64,000 nt of DNA from positions 1,873,001 to 1,937,000 of the forward strand of contig NZ_CP060204.1 of the NCBI RefSeq assembly GCF_014250475.1. The letters run 5' to 3'. A program made the position numbers and the translations under genes. This document shows, piece by piece, positions 46,118 through 56,393 of the stretch. Below the pieces are notes generated by a model that ran no database searches, was not told where the DNA came from, and was given only the letters and a program-made list of their open reading frames with translations. The stretch is from Selenomonas timonae (GTDB lineage Bacteria > Bacillota > Negativicutes > Selenomonadales > Selenomonadaceae). Within the stretch, counting starts at the first letter, position 1. Every line of letters begins with the position of its first letter.

Positions 46118-48751
46118 TCACATGACGCTTTTCAAGAGTTCCTGTGCCTGCTCCGAGGTCATCAGAATCTCACGGGGCTTGTTTCCTCCGGCGCTCGGGC
46201 CGATGATACGCAGCTCTTCCATTGTGTCGACCAATCGAGCCGCTCTAGAATATCCGACACTTAGCCTTCTCTGAATGCTCGAGGTGGATGCCTGTCCTGT
46301 GGACATGACCAGATCGACGGCATCGGGAAGCAGTTTATCCTGCTTTACGAGAAGTTCATCGTCCTCGGATCTGTCCTCTTCCTCCGCCTCGCTCTCCATG
46401 AAGTCAATGAGCTCCTCGTTTTCACAGATTTCCTGCCCTTGTGCACGAATGTAATCCAAGAGCATCTCGACTTCCTCATCGCTGATGAACGCCCCCTGCA
46501 CACGAATCGGCTTGGAGACGCCTTGCGGCGAGAACAGCATATCCCCTTTGCCGAGCAAGGTCTCTGCTCCGCCGCGATCCAATATGGTGCGGGAATCCAC
46601 CTGTGACGAAACAGCAAAGGAAATACGGGACGGCAGATTCGCCTTAATGATGCCCGTGATGACGTTGACGGACGGGCGTTGCGTCGCGAGAATCATGTGT
46701 ATGCCGGCAGCGCGTGCCTTTTGGAGGATACGGCAGATGGCATCCTCCACATCTTTGGGCGAAACCATCATCAAATCAGCCAATTCGTCGATGACAATAA
46801 CGATAAAGGGCATTGTCTCTTCCGCATAGCGCCGATTGAAGGATTTAATATCCCGAACGCCGTGCGTTGCAAAGATCGAATAGCGCTTCTCCATCTCCTG
46901 CACCGCCCAGTTCAGCACAGAGGAGGCTTTCTTCGGATCGGTCACAACAGGCACCATGAGATGCGGTATTCCGTTGTAATTCGAGAGCTCTACCATCTTC
47001 GGGTCGATCAGTATGAACTTCACCTCATCGGGTGTTGCCTTGAACAGGATGCTCGAGATCAACGTGTTGATGCACACGGATTTACCTGAGCCCGTTGCAC
47101 CTGCAACCAGGAGATGCGGCATCTTCCCAATATCTGCAAATATTGCCTGCCCGCTGATATCCATGCCCAGACCAACTGTGAGTTTGGATGATGCCTCTTG
47201 AAACTGAGGATTTTCCAAAACTTCACGGAGCTGAACGCCCTCAAGCGTGCGGTTGGGTATCTCGATGCCAATCGCGGCTTTTCCGGGAACGGGTTCAATA
47301 CGAACAGAGGATGTTGCCAGCTGTAGCGCGATATCCTCCGCGAGATTCGTGACCTTGCTCACCTTGACGCCGGGTGCCGGCTCAAGATCATAACGCGTCA
47401 CTGCAGGTCCGTGGCATGCGCTGATGACCTTCGCGTTCACGTGAAAGCTTTCGAGTGTCTGCTGCAAAATACGCGCATTCTCTTCAATTTCCTGCGCCAA
47501 CGATGCGTTCTCTTTCTTGATATGCTTCGAAAGGATGTGCGTAACCTTTGGAATTTCATAGGGATGCTGACCGCCCTCCTCTGCCTCTGGAGGAAGATGG
47601 GTTGGAGGAACTGAGACAGATGGCAGAGCCTCAGCCTGATCTTCATGGTCGTTTTCAGATGATGCATCCGGAGAGATTATATCCTGCTCAAACGAAGATT
47701 CCTGTTCTTCCGTTGGAATCATCATTTGAGGTTCTATCTCGTCCTGCATAAACTCCTGTTCATCAGTGACTGTAATATCTGCAACAGGAGGAACGTCCCC
47801 CTGCGAGATAATAATTTCATCATGTGGTGCTTCTTCGACAGTCCCATAGTCAATCGGAAACGGCGCGGAAGAGGTTTCTTCGGTTGTATCTGATGGCAGC
47901 GTTTCATTCGGCATGGTAATCTCCGTAACCTGCACCGACGCTGTTTCAGGTTCTTCCTCGACAGAATTTGCAATGGGCGGCTCGCTAACAGGCGGATCTG
48001 CCACCTGTTCCTGCACAGGTGCAGACTCCTCCAAAAACATCGGATCTTTTTCCTGATTATATGGGACAGCAGACAGTGTATCACTGACGATTGCTGCCGT
48101 TTTTGTCTCGATTTTTTCTGCTGCGGCACTTACTTTTTCACGCGTTGTATGAAGGACAGCACCCGCCGCATTTGCCCCTTTCTTTGCCTGCTCCCTCGTT
48201 TTCATATAACCGGAGGCAAGTGACCATGTTGTAGACAGGAGAACTGATCCGACAATGATGGTGCTCAGCAAAATAATGGCACCATCCACACCGAAGCAGG
48301 AGCGCAGGAACAGAAGGAATGCTCCGCCGATCAATCCCCCGCCGTCTGCAAGGTTCTGCGGAAGTATTTCCTCATCCACAGGGATGACAAAGTGATGCCA
48401 TACGGCAAGCAGAGAAATAAACAAGCCGATGACACCAAAGAATTTTTTTGTATAGAGCAAACCGCGATGATGGATAATATACTGCAGACTGATCAGGGCG
48501 ATAAGCAGAATGGCAAAGGGAGCGCCCCAGCCAAAAAAATAGCGAAAGAAATCTGCAAAAAAGAAGCCGACAAAGCCGACATTCAGCCCGAGAATACCGA
48601 TCCCTGAAAGAAGTGCAAAAGCAAGAAGGATAAGTCCTATGAGTTCATACTTCCGTCCTGATCCGTTTGGCGCCGTGTTCCTTCGCTTGGCAGGAACCGA
48701 CCGCGACGTTCGTCGGCCAGAACTTTTCTTTCCCAAAAAGAATCCCTCCAT
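46118..48751 (-). CDS. ftsK: DNA translocase FtsK/SpoIIIE
   Basis: Hexameric septum-located DNA pump that clears chromosomes during division. An N-terminal block has four membrane helices (about 35-185). A long acidic, Pro/Glu-rich linker follows (about 215-410). The motor domain has Walker A VAGATGSGKSV, Walker B FIVIVIDELADLMM and ILATQRPSVNVITG. The C-terminal winged-helix gamma domain carries STGQASTSSIQRRLSVGYSRAARLVD. 877 residues, full length. Downstream of mtaD, with a hairpin covering its leader. Confidence 0.95.
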   Translation of the reverse strand: MEGFFLGKKSSGRRTSRSVPAKRRNTAPNGSGRKYELIGLILLAFALLSGIGILGLNVGFVGFFFADFFRYFFGWGAPFAILLIALISLQYIIHHRGLLYTKKFFGVIGLFISLLAVWHHFVIPVDEEILPQNLADGGGLIGGAFLLFLRSCFGVDGAIILLSTIIVGSVLLSTTWSLASGYMKTREQAKKGANAAGAVLHTTREKVSAAAEKIETKTAAIVSDTLSAVPYNQEKDPMFLEESAPVQEQVADPPVSEPPIANSVEEEPETASVQVTEITMPNETLPSDTTEETSSAPFPIDYGTVEEAPHDEIIISQGDVPPVADITVTDEQEFMQDEIEPQMMIPTEEQESSFEQDIISPDASSENDHEDQAEALPSVSVPPTHLPPEAEEGGQHPYEIPKVTHILSKHIKKENASLAQEIEENARILQQTLESFHVNAKVISACHGPAVTRYDLEPAPGVKVSKVTNLAEDIALQLATSSVRIEPVPGKAAIGIEIPNRTLEGVQLREVLENPQFQEASSKLTVGLGMDISGQAIFADIGKMPHLLVAGATGSGKSVCINTLISSILFKATPDEVKFILIDPKMVELSNYNGIPHLMVPVVTDPKKASSVLNWAVQEMEKRYSIFATHGVRDIKSFNRRYAEETMPFIVIVIDELADLMMVSPKDVEDAICRILQKARAAGIHMILATQRPSVNVITGIIKANLPSRISFAVSSQVDSRTILDRGGAETLLGKGDMLFSPQGVSKPIRVQGAFISDEEVEMLLDYIRAQGQEICENEELIDFMESEAEEEDRSEDDELLVKQDKLLPDAVDLVMSTGQASTSSIQRRLSVGYSRAARLVDTMEELRIIGPSAGGNKPREILMTSEQAQELLKSVM

Positions 48752-48758
48752 ATCACAT

Positions 48759-48789
48759 TATGCCCCCGCCCTCAGAGAGCGGAGGCATA
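48759..48789 (-). promoter_or_regulatory. Hairpin immediately upstream of ftsK
   Basis: TATGCCCCCGC (48759-48769) and GCGGAGGCATA (48779-48789) form an eleven-base stem with one mismatch. It ends seven bases before the ftsK ATG and includes the only G-rich stretch that could serve as ribosome site, so it may hide that site. There is no T-run for termination. Confidence 0.5.
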
Positions 48790-48819
48790 GCAAAAATCAT
48801 TTGTCCATATGTCAGTATA

Positions 48820-50097
48820 CTATTTTGTCAGCCGATCTGCAACTCTTTGCGCCTCGTACAGGATGCGTTCCTCGTCAAGCGTCTTGAGCACACCGTTCTC
48901 CATGAGAATCTTGCCGTCGACCATGACCGTATCGACAGATGAGGATTTCGCAGAATACGCAAGAAGTGACACGGGGTTATAACAGGGTGTCCACGCTGCC
49001 CCATGCATGGAAAAGAGTACGATGTCTGCCTTATCCCCCGCCTGCAGGCGACCGACATCATGGAGCGAAAGAGCCTGCGCCCCGTACTCCGTCCCCATCT
49101 TCACCGCAGTCAGTGCGGGAACGGCAAGCGGATCCAGGGTGTGTACCTTGTGCATAAGCGCGGCGAGCTGAACTTCATCCAGCATATCCAGATTGTTGTT
49201 GCTCGACGCACCGTCCGTACCGAGCGCAACGCAAATGCCCTCTTCCAACAGGCGCGGCACCGGAGCGGTACCGCTCGCCAGCTTCATATTGCTTCCGGGG
49301 TTATGGGCGACACGAATATGATACTTCTTGATGATATCAATATCCTCATCATCCAAGTGGACGCAGTGCGCGGCAAGCGTCCCGTTTTCAAACAATCCCG
49401 TGGAGGCGACGTGTGCAAAGGGGCGTTTTCCATACTGGTTGATACAGTTCTCCACCTCTCCCACGGTCTCCGACATATGGATGTGGACTTCGGCACCAAG
49501 CGCCTGCGCTTTCTCCGCGACCCTCTTTAGATAGTCAGGAGGACAGGTATAGAGTGCATGAGGGCCGAACATCACGGTGATGCGACCATCAGCCGCACCA
49601 TGAAAATTCTCATAGAGGGCGGCGTTCTCCTCCAGCTTCTTGTCACTGTCCGGCGCAACGCCGATGAGACCGCGCGAGAGCACGCCGCGCATCCCCGACT
49701 GCTCGACCACCTCGGCAACGCGCTCCATATCAGGTCCGTACATATCGGCAAAGCACGTCGTTCCGCTGTGGATCATCTCGACGGCGGCAAGCATTGCACC
49801 CCAGTAGATATCATCGGAGCGGAGTTTTGCCTCGACCGGCCAGATCATTTGCTCCAGCCAGTCCATGAGCTTCATATCGTCTGCATAGCTGCGCAGGAGG
49901 GTCATCGATGCATGTGTATGCGCATTCACAAAGCCGGGGATTGCAAAATGCGCCGTACCATCAATGACCTTGTCTGCGTGAAAGTCATGCGGTACATCTC
50001 CAACAGCCGTGATACGATCATCCGTAATGGCGATATTGGCAGTCGCAGTCGTCCCATCAGGCAGAAGCGCAGTGACGTTCTTAATCAGCGTATTCAA
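48820..50097 (-). CDS. mtaD: 5-methylthioadenosine / S-adenosylhomocysteine deaminase
   Basis: Amidohydrolase that deaminates MTA or SAH, giving methylthioinosine or S-inosylhomocysteine. Metal ligands: HxH in VNAHTHASMTLL, His residues in HIHMSETVGE and HCVHLDDEDI, and Asp in LGTDGASSNNNLDMLDE. 425 residues, family length. It follows ahcY by 11 bases in the same operon, which suggests SAH as the relevant substrate. Confidence 0.9.
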   Translation of the reverse strand: MNTLIKNVTALLPDGTTATANIAITDDRITAVGDVPHDFHADKVIDGTAHFAIPGFVNAHTHASMTLLRSYADDMKLMDWLEQMIWPVEAKLRSDDIYWGAMLAAVEMIHSGTTCFADMYGPDMERVAEVVEQSGMRGVLSRGLIGVAPDSDKKLEENAALYENFHGAADGRITVMFGPHALYTCPPDYLKRVAEKAQALGAEVHIHMSETVGEVENCINQYGKRPFAHVASTGLFENGTLAAHCVHLDDEDIDIIKKYHIRVAHNPGSNMKLASGTAPVPRLLEEGICVALGTDGASSNNNLDMLDEVQLAALMHKVHTLDPLAVPALTAVKMGTEYGAQALSLHDVGRLQAGDKADIVLFSMHGAAWTPCYNPVSLLAYSAKSSSVDTVMVDGKILMENGVLKTLDEERILYEAQRVADRLTK

Positions 50098-50108
50098 TGC
50101 ACACTCTC

Positions 50109-51350
50109 CTATGCCAGCCCGAGATATTCTTTTTGCTCCGCGCTCAGCTCGTCAATGGAAACGCCAAGCGAGTTCAGTTTGATATTTGCAATCTCGACAT
50201 TGATCTCATCCGGCATGAGATGGACGCCCTTTTTCATCTCGCGCCCGTGACGTACCAGATGAAGAGCTGAGAAGAACTGCACACCGAAGGAGAGATCCAT
50301 GATCTCTGCGGGATGCCCGTCTCCTGCCGCAAGGTTGACCAGACGCCCCTCAGCGAGAAGATAGAGACGGCGTCCATCCGGCTGGACGAATTCTCTGATA
50401 TTCTCACGCACGATATCGTTGGACACGGAGCCCTCTGTCAGCTCCGGAATGTTGATCTCAACGTCAAAATGTCCGGAGTTCGCCATCATCGCGCCGTCCT
50501 TCATCACATCGAAGTGACGCTTGCAGAGGATGTCCTTATTGCCCGTCAGCGTCAGGAAGATATCGCCGACCTTTGCGGCTTCATCCATCGGCATGACATA
50601 GAAGCCGTCAAAAACAGCCTCGATTGCCTTGATCGGATCGACCTCCGTGATGATGACGTTCGCGCCGAGTCCGCGTGCACGCATAGCGCCGCCCTTGCCG
50701 CACCAGCCATATCCGGCGATGACAACGGTCTTGCCTGCAATGACGAGATTCGTCGTACGCATGATTCCGTCCCATGTCGACTGACCCGTGCCATAGCGAT
50801 TGTCAAAGAGATATTTGCAGTATGCGTCATTTGCCGCAATCATTGGGAATTCAAGTTTTCCCTGACGCTCGAGCGCCTTCAGGCGATGAACGCCTGTGGT
50901 CGTCTCCTCTGAACCGCCGATGAGGGATGGAAGCAGCTCACGGCGCGTCGTATGCAGCATATCAACCAGATCGCCGCCGTCGTCGATGACAATATCTGGT
51001 TTGATATCGAGTGCGCGGTTGAGGAATACATCATACTCCTCCTCCGTGCATCCGTGCCATGCAAAGACATGGATGCCCTCCTCCACAAGCGCCGCGGCAA
51101 CATCGTCCTGCGTGGACAGTGGGTTGCTGCCCGTGACAGCGACATCCGCACCTGCATGCTTGAAAATTGTCGCCATATAGGCGGTCTTTGCCTCGAGATG
51201 CAGCGTAATGACCATCTTGATTCCGGCAAACGGCTTGGTCACAGAGTACTCCTTGTCGGCAGCCGCCATCACCGGCATAAAGCGCTTGACCCAGTCGATC
51301 TTTGCATGACCGGACGGTGCCAGATTAATATCGCGAATCATCGACTTCAT
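50109..51350 (-). CDS. ahcY: S-adenosylhomocysteine (or S-inosylhomocysteine) hydrolase
   Basis: NAD-containing hydrolase splitting SAH to homocysteine and adenosine, or its deaminated form to inosine. AKTAYMATIFKHAGADVAVTGSNP, DDGGDLVDML, TTTGVHRLK, YGTGQSTWDGIMRTTN and the NAD-binding GYGWCGKGGAMRARG are all present. 413 residues, the short type. It ends at QKEYLGLA and lacks the C-terminal Lys/Tyr tail that contacts NAD of the neighbouring subunit in classical enzymes. That feature is shared with archaeal/Thermotoga forms, at least one of which prefers SIH. Confidence 0.92.
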   Translation of the reverse strand: MKSMIRDINLAPSGHAKIDWVKRFMPVMAAADKEYSVTKPFAGIKMVITLHLEAKTAYMATIFKHAGADVAVTGSNPLSTQDDVAAALVEEGIHVFAWHGCTEEEYDVFLNRALDIKPDIVIDDGGDLVDMLHTTRRELLPSLIGGSEETTTGVHRLKALERQGKLEFPMIAANDAYCKYLFDNRYGTGQSTWDGIMRTTNLVIAGKTVVIAGYGWCGKGGAMRARGLGANVIITEVDPIKAIEAVFDGFYVMPMDEAAKVGDIFLTLTGNKDILCKRHFDVMKDGAMMANSGHFDVEINIPELTEGSVSNDIVRENIREFVQPDGRRLYLLAEGRLVNLAAGDGHPAEIMDLSFGVQFFSALHLVRHGREMKKGVHLMPDEINVEIANIKLNSLGVSIDELSAEQKEYLGLA

Positions 51351-51362
51351 ATAAAATCACCT

Positions 51363-51932
51363 CTAGTTTTCAATCCCTCTGCGGGCACTGATTCCACGTT
51401 CGTAATAGTGCCGCACTTCCCTCATCTCTGTGATAAGATCCGCACGATCAAGCAGCCATTGCGGCGCATTGCGCCCCGTACAGACAAGCTCCATTTCCGA
51501 AGGCAGCGCGTGCAGAATCTCCTCCATCTGTTCTCTCCGCAAGAGCCCGAAGGAGAGCGCAATATTGATCTCATCGAGAATGATGAGATTCGTCTCTCCC
51601 TTGGATATAACATCCATCACCCTATCAAGTCCCGATGTGAGCAAGGCAACATAATCATCGGGCGGATGCCCCTTGGGGAAAATGACAACATCTGCCCCCA
51701 GCGCTTCTCTCGCACGCTCATCCATCATCCCCTCTTCTGCAATAAAGAAGGGCTTTCCTGTGGTCTCAAGCGTCAGATTCGGCATTTTCTGCAAAATATG
51801 CTGCTCGCTATAGGCAAGGCTCTTCATAAACTGCATAAGAAAAGCCTTGTGCCCTGCTCCCAAGGCACGAATGGCAAGCCCAATTGCCGCCGTAGTCTTT
51901 CCCTTTCCGTTTCCGGTATAGACCTGAATCAT
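51363..51932 (-). CDS. cobO: Corrinoid adenosyltransferase CobO/CobA (copy 1)
   Basis: ATP:cob(I)alamin/cob(I)yrinic acid a,c-diamide adenosyltransferase of the CobA/BtuR fold. P-loop TGNGKGKTT (6-14), LIILDEINIALSFGLL for the substrate region, LVCTGRNAPQWLLDRADLITEM, and the C-terminal RGISARRGIE. 189 residues. Its start overlaps the pnp stop (ATGA type). A second copy at 58834-59370 is closer to the canonical sequence, so the two may differ in substrate or regulation. Confidence 0.9.
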   Translation of the reverse strand: MIQVYTGNGKGKTTAAIGLAIRALGAGHKAFLMQFMKSLAYSEQHILQKMPNLTLETTGKPFFIAEEGMMDERAREALGADVVIFPKGHPPDDYVALLTSGLDRVMDVISKGETNLIILDEINIALSFGLLRREQMEEILHALPSEMELVCTGRNAPQWLLDRADLITEMREVRHYYERGISARRGIEN

Positions 51933-54001
51933 CAGAGAAGCGCCTTGTGGCTGACGTTGATACGTCCCTTCTCGTCGATTTCGATGACCTTGACCTCAAG
52001 CTGATCGCCGATCTTCACAACATCTTCGACGCTCTCAACGCGATGTTTTGCAAGCTGCGAGATGTGGCAAAGCCCCTCTTTGCCAGGAAGGAGCTCGACG
52101 AATGCGCCGAATTTCAGGAAGCGCGTGACGCGCCCCGTATACACCTCGCCGACCTCGACCTCGCGCACAATATCCTCGATCATCTTGCGTGCGCGATCCA
52201 TCGCCTCCATGTTGGGCGATGTGATGAAGATGTTGCCGTCCTCATGAATATCGACATCGACGCCTGTTTCATCAATGATCTTGCGGACAACCTTGCCGCC
52301 CGTTCCAATGACATCGCGAATCTTCTCGATGTCAATGGTGATAACCTCCACGCGCGGCGCATATGGGGAGAGTTCTGCCGCAGGCTGGGCGATGCATTCG
52401 AGCATCTTTTCAAGGATGAACGCCCGCCCCTGCTTTGCCTGAGCAAGAGCCGAGGCGAGAATATCACGTGTGATGCCGGCAATCTTGATGTCCATCTGGA
52501 TGGCCGTAATGCCCTTGGATGTGCCGGCGACCTTGAAATCCATGTCGCCGAGCGCGTCCTCCATCCCCTGAATATCGGTCAGGATGGAATAGTCATCCCC
52601 ATCGCGCACAAGCCCCATCGCAACGCCGGAAACGGGGCGCTTGATCGGAACGCCCGCACACATCAGGGAAAGCGTACTGCCGCAAACACTGCCCATCGAG
52701 CTCGACCCGTTCGACTCGAGAATCTCCGATACGAGACGAATTGTATACGGGAAGTCCTCAATCGACGGAATCATCGGGAAGAGCGCACGCTCCGCGAGTG
52801 CACCGTGTCCGATCTCACGCCGTCCGGGGCTGCGCATGGGGCGCGCCTCTCCAACACTGTAGCCCGGGAAATTATAGTGGTGCAGATAATGCTTCGTCGT
52901 CTCGGGTCCAAGCCCGTCGATAATCTGTTCATCTCCGATCGAGCCGAGCGTGGTGACGGTGAGCACCTGTGTCTGACCTCTTGTAAAGAGTCCGGAGCCA
53001 TGCGTGCGCGGCAGAATACCAACCTCACAGCTGACAGGGCGCACCTCATCAAGCGCACGGCCGTCCGGACGGATCTTCTCGTGCGTGATCATATGACGGA
53101 CGATCCCCTTTTCGATCTTATAGAGAATCTGCGAAATTTCCTTCGCTGCGTCCGGATATTCCTCGATGAAATGCTCAACGGTTTCTGATTTAATAGCGGC
53201 AATATCTGCATCGCGCATCAGCTTGTCGCTGTTGCGTGTCGCGGCATCGAGGCGCTCCTCGGCATAGGAGCGCACCTTGGATTCGAGCTCCTCGGAAACA
53301 GTGAAGATGGCGGGCGTCTGTTTCTCCTTGCCGCAGGCTGTTTGGATGTCGTTCTGGAACGCGACAAGGCGGCGAATCTCGGCATGGCCAAAGAGGATGG
53401 CATCGAGAACGATCTCTTCGGAGAGCTCATTTGCTCCCGCCTCAACCATCATCACAGCATCATAGGAACCTGCTACCGTCAGATTGAGTTCCGACACCTC
53501 CCTCTGTGCTTCCGTCGGATTGATGACAAATGAGCCGTCAACATAGCCGACACGAACACCGGCAATCGGCCCCATAAAGGGAATGTCCGACACAGTGAGA
53601 GCACAGGAAGCACCGAGCATGGCGGCGATCTCCGGAGGATTGTCCTGCTCTACGCAGAGAACTGTTGCCACGATTTGAACGTCATTCCGAAAGCCCTCTG
53701 GGAACAGCGGGCGGATGGGACGGTCGATCAGGCGCGCGCAGAGCACGGCATCGCTGCTTGGGCGTCCTTCTCTCTTGATGAAGCCGCCGGGAATCTTTCC
53801 CGCCGCATACATCTTCTCCTCGTAGTCCACCGTCAGCGGGAAGAAGTCAACGCCCTCACGCGGAGCACTCGAAGCCGTCGCCGTCACCAAGACTACGGTA
53901 TCGCCATAGCGAACCAGAACAGCGCCATTTGCCTGCTTTGCCATTTTCCCATGTTCTACGGTGAGCTTTCGTCCGCCCAACTCAATTTCGAAACACTGCA
54001 T
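51932..54001 (-). CDS. pnp: Polyribonucleotide nucleotidyltransferase (PNPase)
   Basis: 3'-5' phosphorolytic exoribonuclease. Two RNase PH domains (about 1-230 and 310-540) with [22 protein letters not shown] and the [15 protein letters not shown] catalytic segment, a KH domain (about 553-612, [16 protein letters not shown]) and a C-terminal S1 domain (about 620-689, [20 protein letters not shown]). 689 residues, full length. Follows rpsO, as in most bacteria, across a terminator-like hairpin. Confidence 0.96.
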   Translation of the reverse strand: MQCFEIELGGRKLTVEHGKMAKQANGAVLVRYGDTVVLVTATASSAPREGVDFFPLTVDYEEKMYAAGKIPGGFIKREGRPSSDAVLCARLIDRPIRPLFPEGFRNDVQIVATVLCVEQDNPPEIAAMLGASCALTVSDIPFMGPIAGVRVGYVDGSFVINPTEAQREVSELNLTVAGSYDAVMMVEAGANELSEEIVLDAILFGHAEIRRLVAFQNDIQTACGKEKQTPAIFTVSEELESKVRSYAEERLDAATRNSDKLMRDADIAAIKSETVEHFIEEYPDAAKEISQILYKIEKGIVRHMITHEKIRPDGRALDEVRPVSCEVGILPRTHGSGLFTRGQTQVLTVTTLGSIGDEQIIDGLGPETTKHYLHHYNFPGYSVGEARPMRSPGRREIGHGALAERALFPMIPSIEDFPYTIRLVSEILESNGSSSMGSVCGSTLSLMCAGVPIKRPVSGVAMGLVRDGDDYSILTDIQGMEDALGDMDFKVAGTSKGITAIQMDIKIAGITRDILASALAQAKQGRAFILEKMLECIAQPAAELSPYAPRVEVITIDIEKIRDVIGTGGKVVRKIIDETGVDVDIHEDGNIFITSPNMEAMDRARKMIEDIVREVEVGEVYTGRVTRFLKFGAFVELLPGKEGLCHISQLAKHRVESVEDVVKIGDQLEVKVIEIDEKGRINVSHKALL

Positions 54002-54081
54002 AATATCCTCCTAGGTCTCTCTATTCGTTCCATATGACAAAAGCATTCGACAAAATATCATAGAATCCTTGTCCCAACAGC

Positions 54082-54104
54082 AAAAAAGCGGGGAATCCCC
54101 CGCT
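54082..54104 (-). terminator. Terminator between rpsO and pnp
   Basis: Minus strand: AGCGGGG / CCCCGCT stem (54098-54104 and 54087-54093) with a four-base loop and a run of T. Some read-through would be needed if pnp lacks its own promoter. Confidence 0.78.
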
Positions 54105-54126
54105 CTTTCTCTCCGTGTTCGGAATA

Positions 54127-54393
54127 TTACTTACGCAGATTGAGCTTCATGATGATCGAGCGATAGCGCTCAATATCCGTCTGATACAGATAGCTCAGAA
54201 GGCGACGACGATGTCCAACCATCTTCAGAAGCCCACGGCGCGAGTGATGATCTTTCTTGTGTTCTTTCAGGTGCTCCGTCAAATACTGGATGCGTGCCGT
54301 CAGAACGGCGATCTGCACCTCCGGCGAGCCCGTGTCGCCCTCATGGACGGCATGTTCCTTGATGATTTCCTGTTTCTTTTCCTGTGTGAGCAT
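54127..54393 (-). CDS. rpsO: 30S ribosomal protein S15
   Basis: Small-subunit protein binding the 16S central domain. The 88 residues show [41 protein letters not shown] and [14 protein letters not shown], the complete S15 signature. ATG 54393 has GAGGAGG upstream; the frame runs back to 54429 but without a ribosome site. The 85-base leader contains a possible hairpin (CCATGAC with GTCAGTGG) that could be an autoregulatory S15 site. Confidence 0.96.
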   Translation of the reverse strand: MLTQEKKQEIIKEHAVHEGDTGSPEVQIAVLTARIQYLTEHLKEHKKDHHSRRGLLKMVGHRRRLLSYLYQTDIERYRSIIMKLNLRK

Positions 54394-54478
54394 TGGAATC
54401 CTCCTCATAATTTTTTCACCACTGACCAAGAAAACGTCGGATTATTCGTCATCTGAGTCATGGTTCTGTTAGCGCTCA

Positions 54479-55438
54479 TCATATTACCATAGAAATATTT
54501 TCTTGTAAATGAAAACTTTTTTCAAACTTTCGTTCGACTTCTCGTTTATCCTCTGCAATCTGAGCGATGAGCGCATCAACGGATGCAAATCGCAGTTCAT
54601 CCCGTATTTTCTCATAGAATGTGACCATGATCTCGCTGTCATAAAGATTTCCCGAAAAATCGAAAAGATGAACTTCGAGGCGTCGGTCGCAGCCGTCGAA
54701 TGTAGGATTGTTTCCTATGTTGGCAACACCGCAGTAAAGCAGCCCCTGATGCATCACCGTCACAGCGTAGACACCGTTCGGCAGACGCTCATAGTCCTCG
54801 CGCAGAGCAATGTTCGCAGTGGGAAAGCCGAGTGTCCGCCCTCGTGCCTGTCCGTGAATCACCGTGCCGATGATGGTAAAGGGATAGCCGAGATACTCTC
54901 TCACACGCACAAGTTCTCCCTGTGCAATCAAGGCGCGAATCCGCGTACTGCTCACAGGTGCGCCGTCGCGCATCATGGAGGGGCATACGATCAGCTGAAA
55001 TCCATACGTTTCGGATTTCTCCCGCAAAAGTGCAGTTGTTCCCTTCCCGCCGCGTCCAAACGTATAGTTTTCTCCCACGACAATATACTTCGGGGCAAAA
55101 CAGCGCTGCAGCAGCTGCATGAAATCATCGGCAGACGTTTCGGCAAAATCGGAGGTAAAGGGGATTTCAACGAGGGCGTCTGCACCGAGATGATTGAGTA
55201 TGCGGGCGCGCACGGCGTCGCTCCCAATGCGACGCGGTGCACCTTCGGGTGCAATCACAGAACGTGGATGATTTGCAAACGAAAAAACAAGCGCAGTTCC
55301 ATTAATTTCATGCGCTTTCGCGACGGCAGTCCGAATGATTTCCTGATGCCCGATATGAAGGCCGTCAAACATGCCAAGTGCAACGACGATATTAGGATGT
55401 TTTGATGAAAAATCAACAAGCTGACTGTATTTTTCCAT
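54479..55438 (-). CDS. ribF: Bifunctional riboflavin kinase / FAD synthetase
   Basis: Makes FMN and FAD from riboflavin. The N-terminal FAD synthetase domain has ALGMFDGLHIGHQEII (HxGH type) and PVSSTRIRALIAQGE (SSTxxR). The C-terminal flavokinase domain begins near 180 with GRTLGFPTANIAL and contains GVYAVTV. 319 residues, full length. Conserved order ribF-rpsO-pnp. Confidence 0.95.
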   Translation of the reverse strand: MEKYSQLVDFSSKHPNIVVALGMFDGLHIGHQEIIRTAVAKAHEINGTALVFSFANHPRSVIAPEGAPRRIGSDAVRARILNHLGADALVEIPFTSDFAETSADDFMQLLQRCFAPKYIVVGENYTFGRGGKGTTALLREKSETYGFQLIVCPSMMRDGAPVSSTRIRALIAQGELVRVREYLGYPFTIIGTVIHGQARGRTLGFPTANIALREDYERLPNGVYAVTVMHQGLLYCGVANIGNNPTFDGCDRRLEVHLFDFSGNLYDSEIMVTFYEKIRDELRFASVDALIAQIAEDKREVERKFEKSFHLQENISMVI

Positions 55439-55481
55439 GCAGAAGAAACATACTCCTCAAAAATGTGTTGGCAACTTCCTC

Positions 55482-56393
55482 TTAGGCTTCTCCGATGATG
55501 CGCAGCTCCGGAAAAAGCTGTACGCCATGCGCTGCATAGACCCGCTTCTGAACGATCGAGATCAGCTGCTGCACATCGTCTGCCGTAGCATTGCCGATGT
55601 TGATCACAAAGCCCGCGTGTTTTTGTGAAACCTGTGCGCCGCCGACCGTGAGACCCTTTAATCCCGTCTGATCGATCAGCGTCCCCGCAAAGTATCCGGG
55701 CGGTCGCTTGAACGTACTTCCCGCACTCGGATAAGACAAGGGCTGCTTGCTCTCGCGCCGCTGATTCAGATCTTCCATCCGTGCAAGGATCAGAGCCTTG
55801 TCATCTTCGTGCAAATGCAGGCGCGTTTCACAGATCGCCTCATCGCAGCCATGAAAAATGCTGTGCCGATACCCAAAATCGAGATCCTCTGCAGAATACA
55901 GATGGAGCTCCCCGTCCCGTGTGACCGTCTTTACGGACACAACGACAGACTTCATCTCATCGTCATAAGCCCCCGCATTCATAAAGATCGCACCGCCAAT
56001 GCTTCCCGGAATGCCGCAGGCAAACTCAAGCCCCGAGAGTCCATACTCCTGTGCACGCGCAGCGGCATCACGCAGAAGAGCCCCTGCGCCAATGATGAGA
56101 TCCGTGCCCTCACGTACAACAGCCGCCATCTTGTAACTGAACTGTATGACAAGCCCTCGTATCCCGCCGTCACGCACCAAAAGATTGGAACCGTTTCCGA
56201 GTAGCGTGACCTTCTCGCCATATTCCCTTGCCATGCGGATAATCCGCTGGACTTCTTCCGTAGTTTTCGGGTAGAACAGCAGATCCGCAGGACCGCCGAT
56301 CCGAAACGTCGTATGAAAGCGCATGGGGGCATCGGCAAAGAGCCGCGCGGCATCAAATTCTCTGTAACAGGCACGCACGAATTCCTTGTTCAT
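55482..56393 (-). CDS. murB: UDP-N-acetylenolpyruvoylglucosamine reductase
   Basis: FAD/NADPH reductase making UDP-MurNAc for peptidoglycan. FRIGGPADLLFYPKTTEE and VTLLGNGSNLLVRDGGI bind FAD; GIPGSIGGAIFMNAGAY follows. The type II (no insertion) C-terminal half has SYPSAGSTFKRPPG with the catalytic Ser and SQKHAGFVINIGNATA. 303 residues from ATG 56393, with GGGGGAGA upstream. Overlaps trmL by one base. Confidence 0.95.
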   Translation of the reverse strand: MNKEFVRACYREFDAARLFADAPMRFHTTFRIGGPADLLFYPKTTEEVQRIIRMAREYGEKVTLLGNGSNLLVRDGGIRGLVIQFSYKMAAVVREGTDLIIGAGALLRDAAARAQEYGLSGLEFACGIPGSIGGAIFMNAGAYDDEMKSVVVSVKTVTRDGELHLYSAEDLDFGYRHSIFHGCDEAICETRLHLHEDDKALILARMEDLNQRRESKQPLSYPSAGSTFKRPPGYFAGTLIDQTGLKGLTVGGAQVSQKHAGFVINIGNATADDVQQLISIVQKRVYAAHGVQLFPELRIIGEA

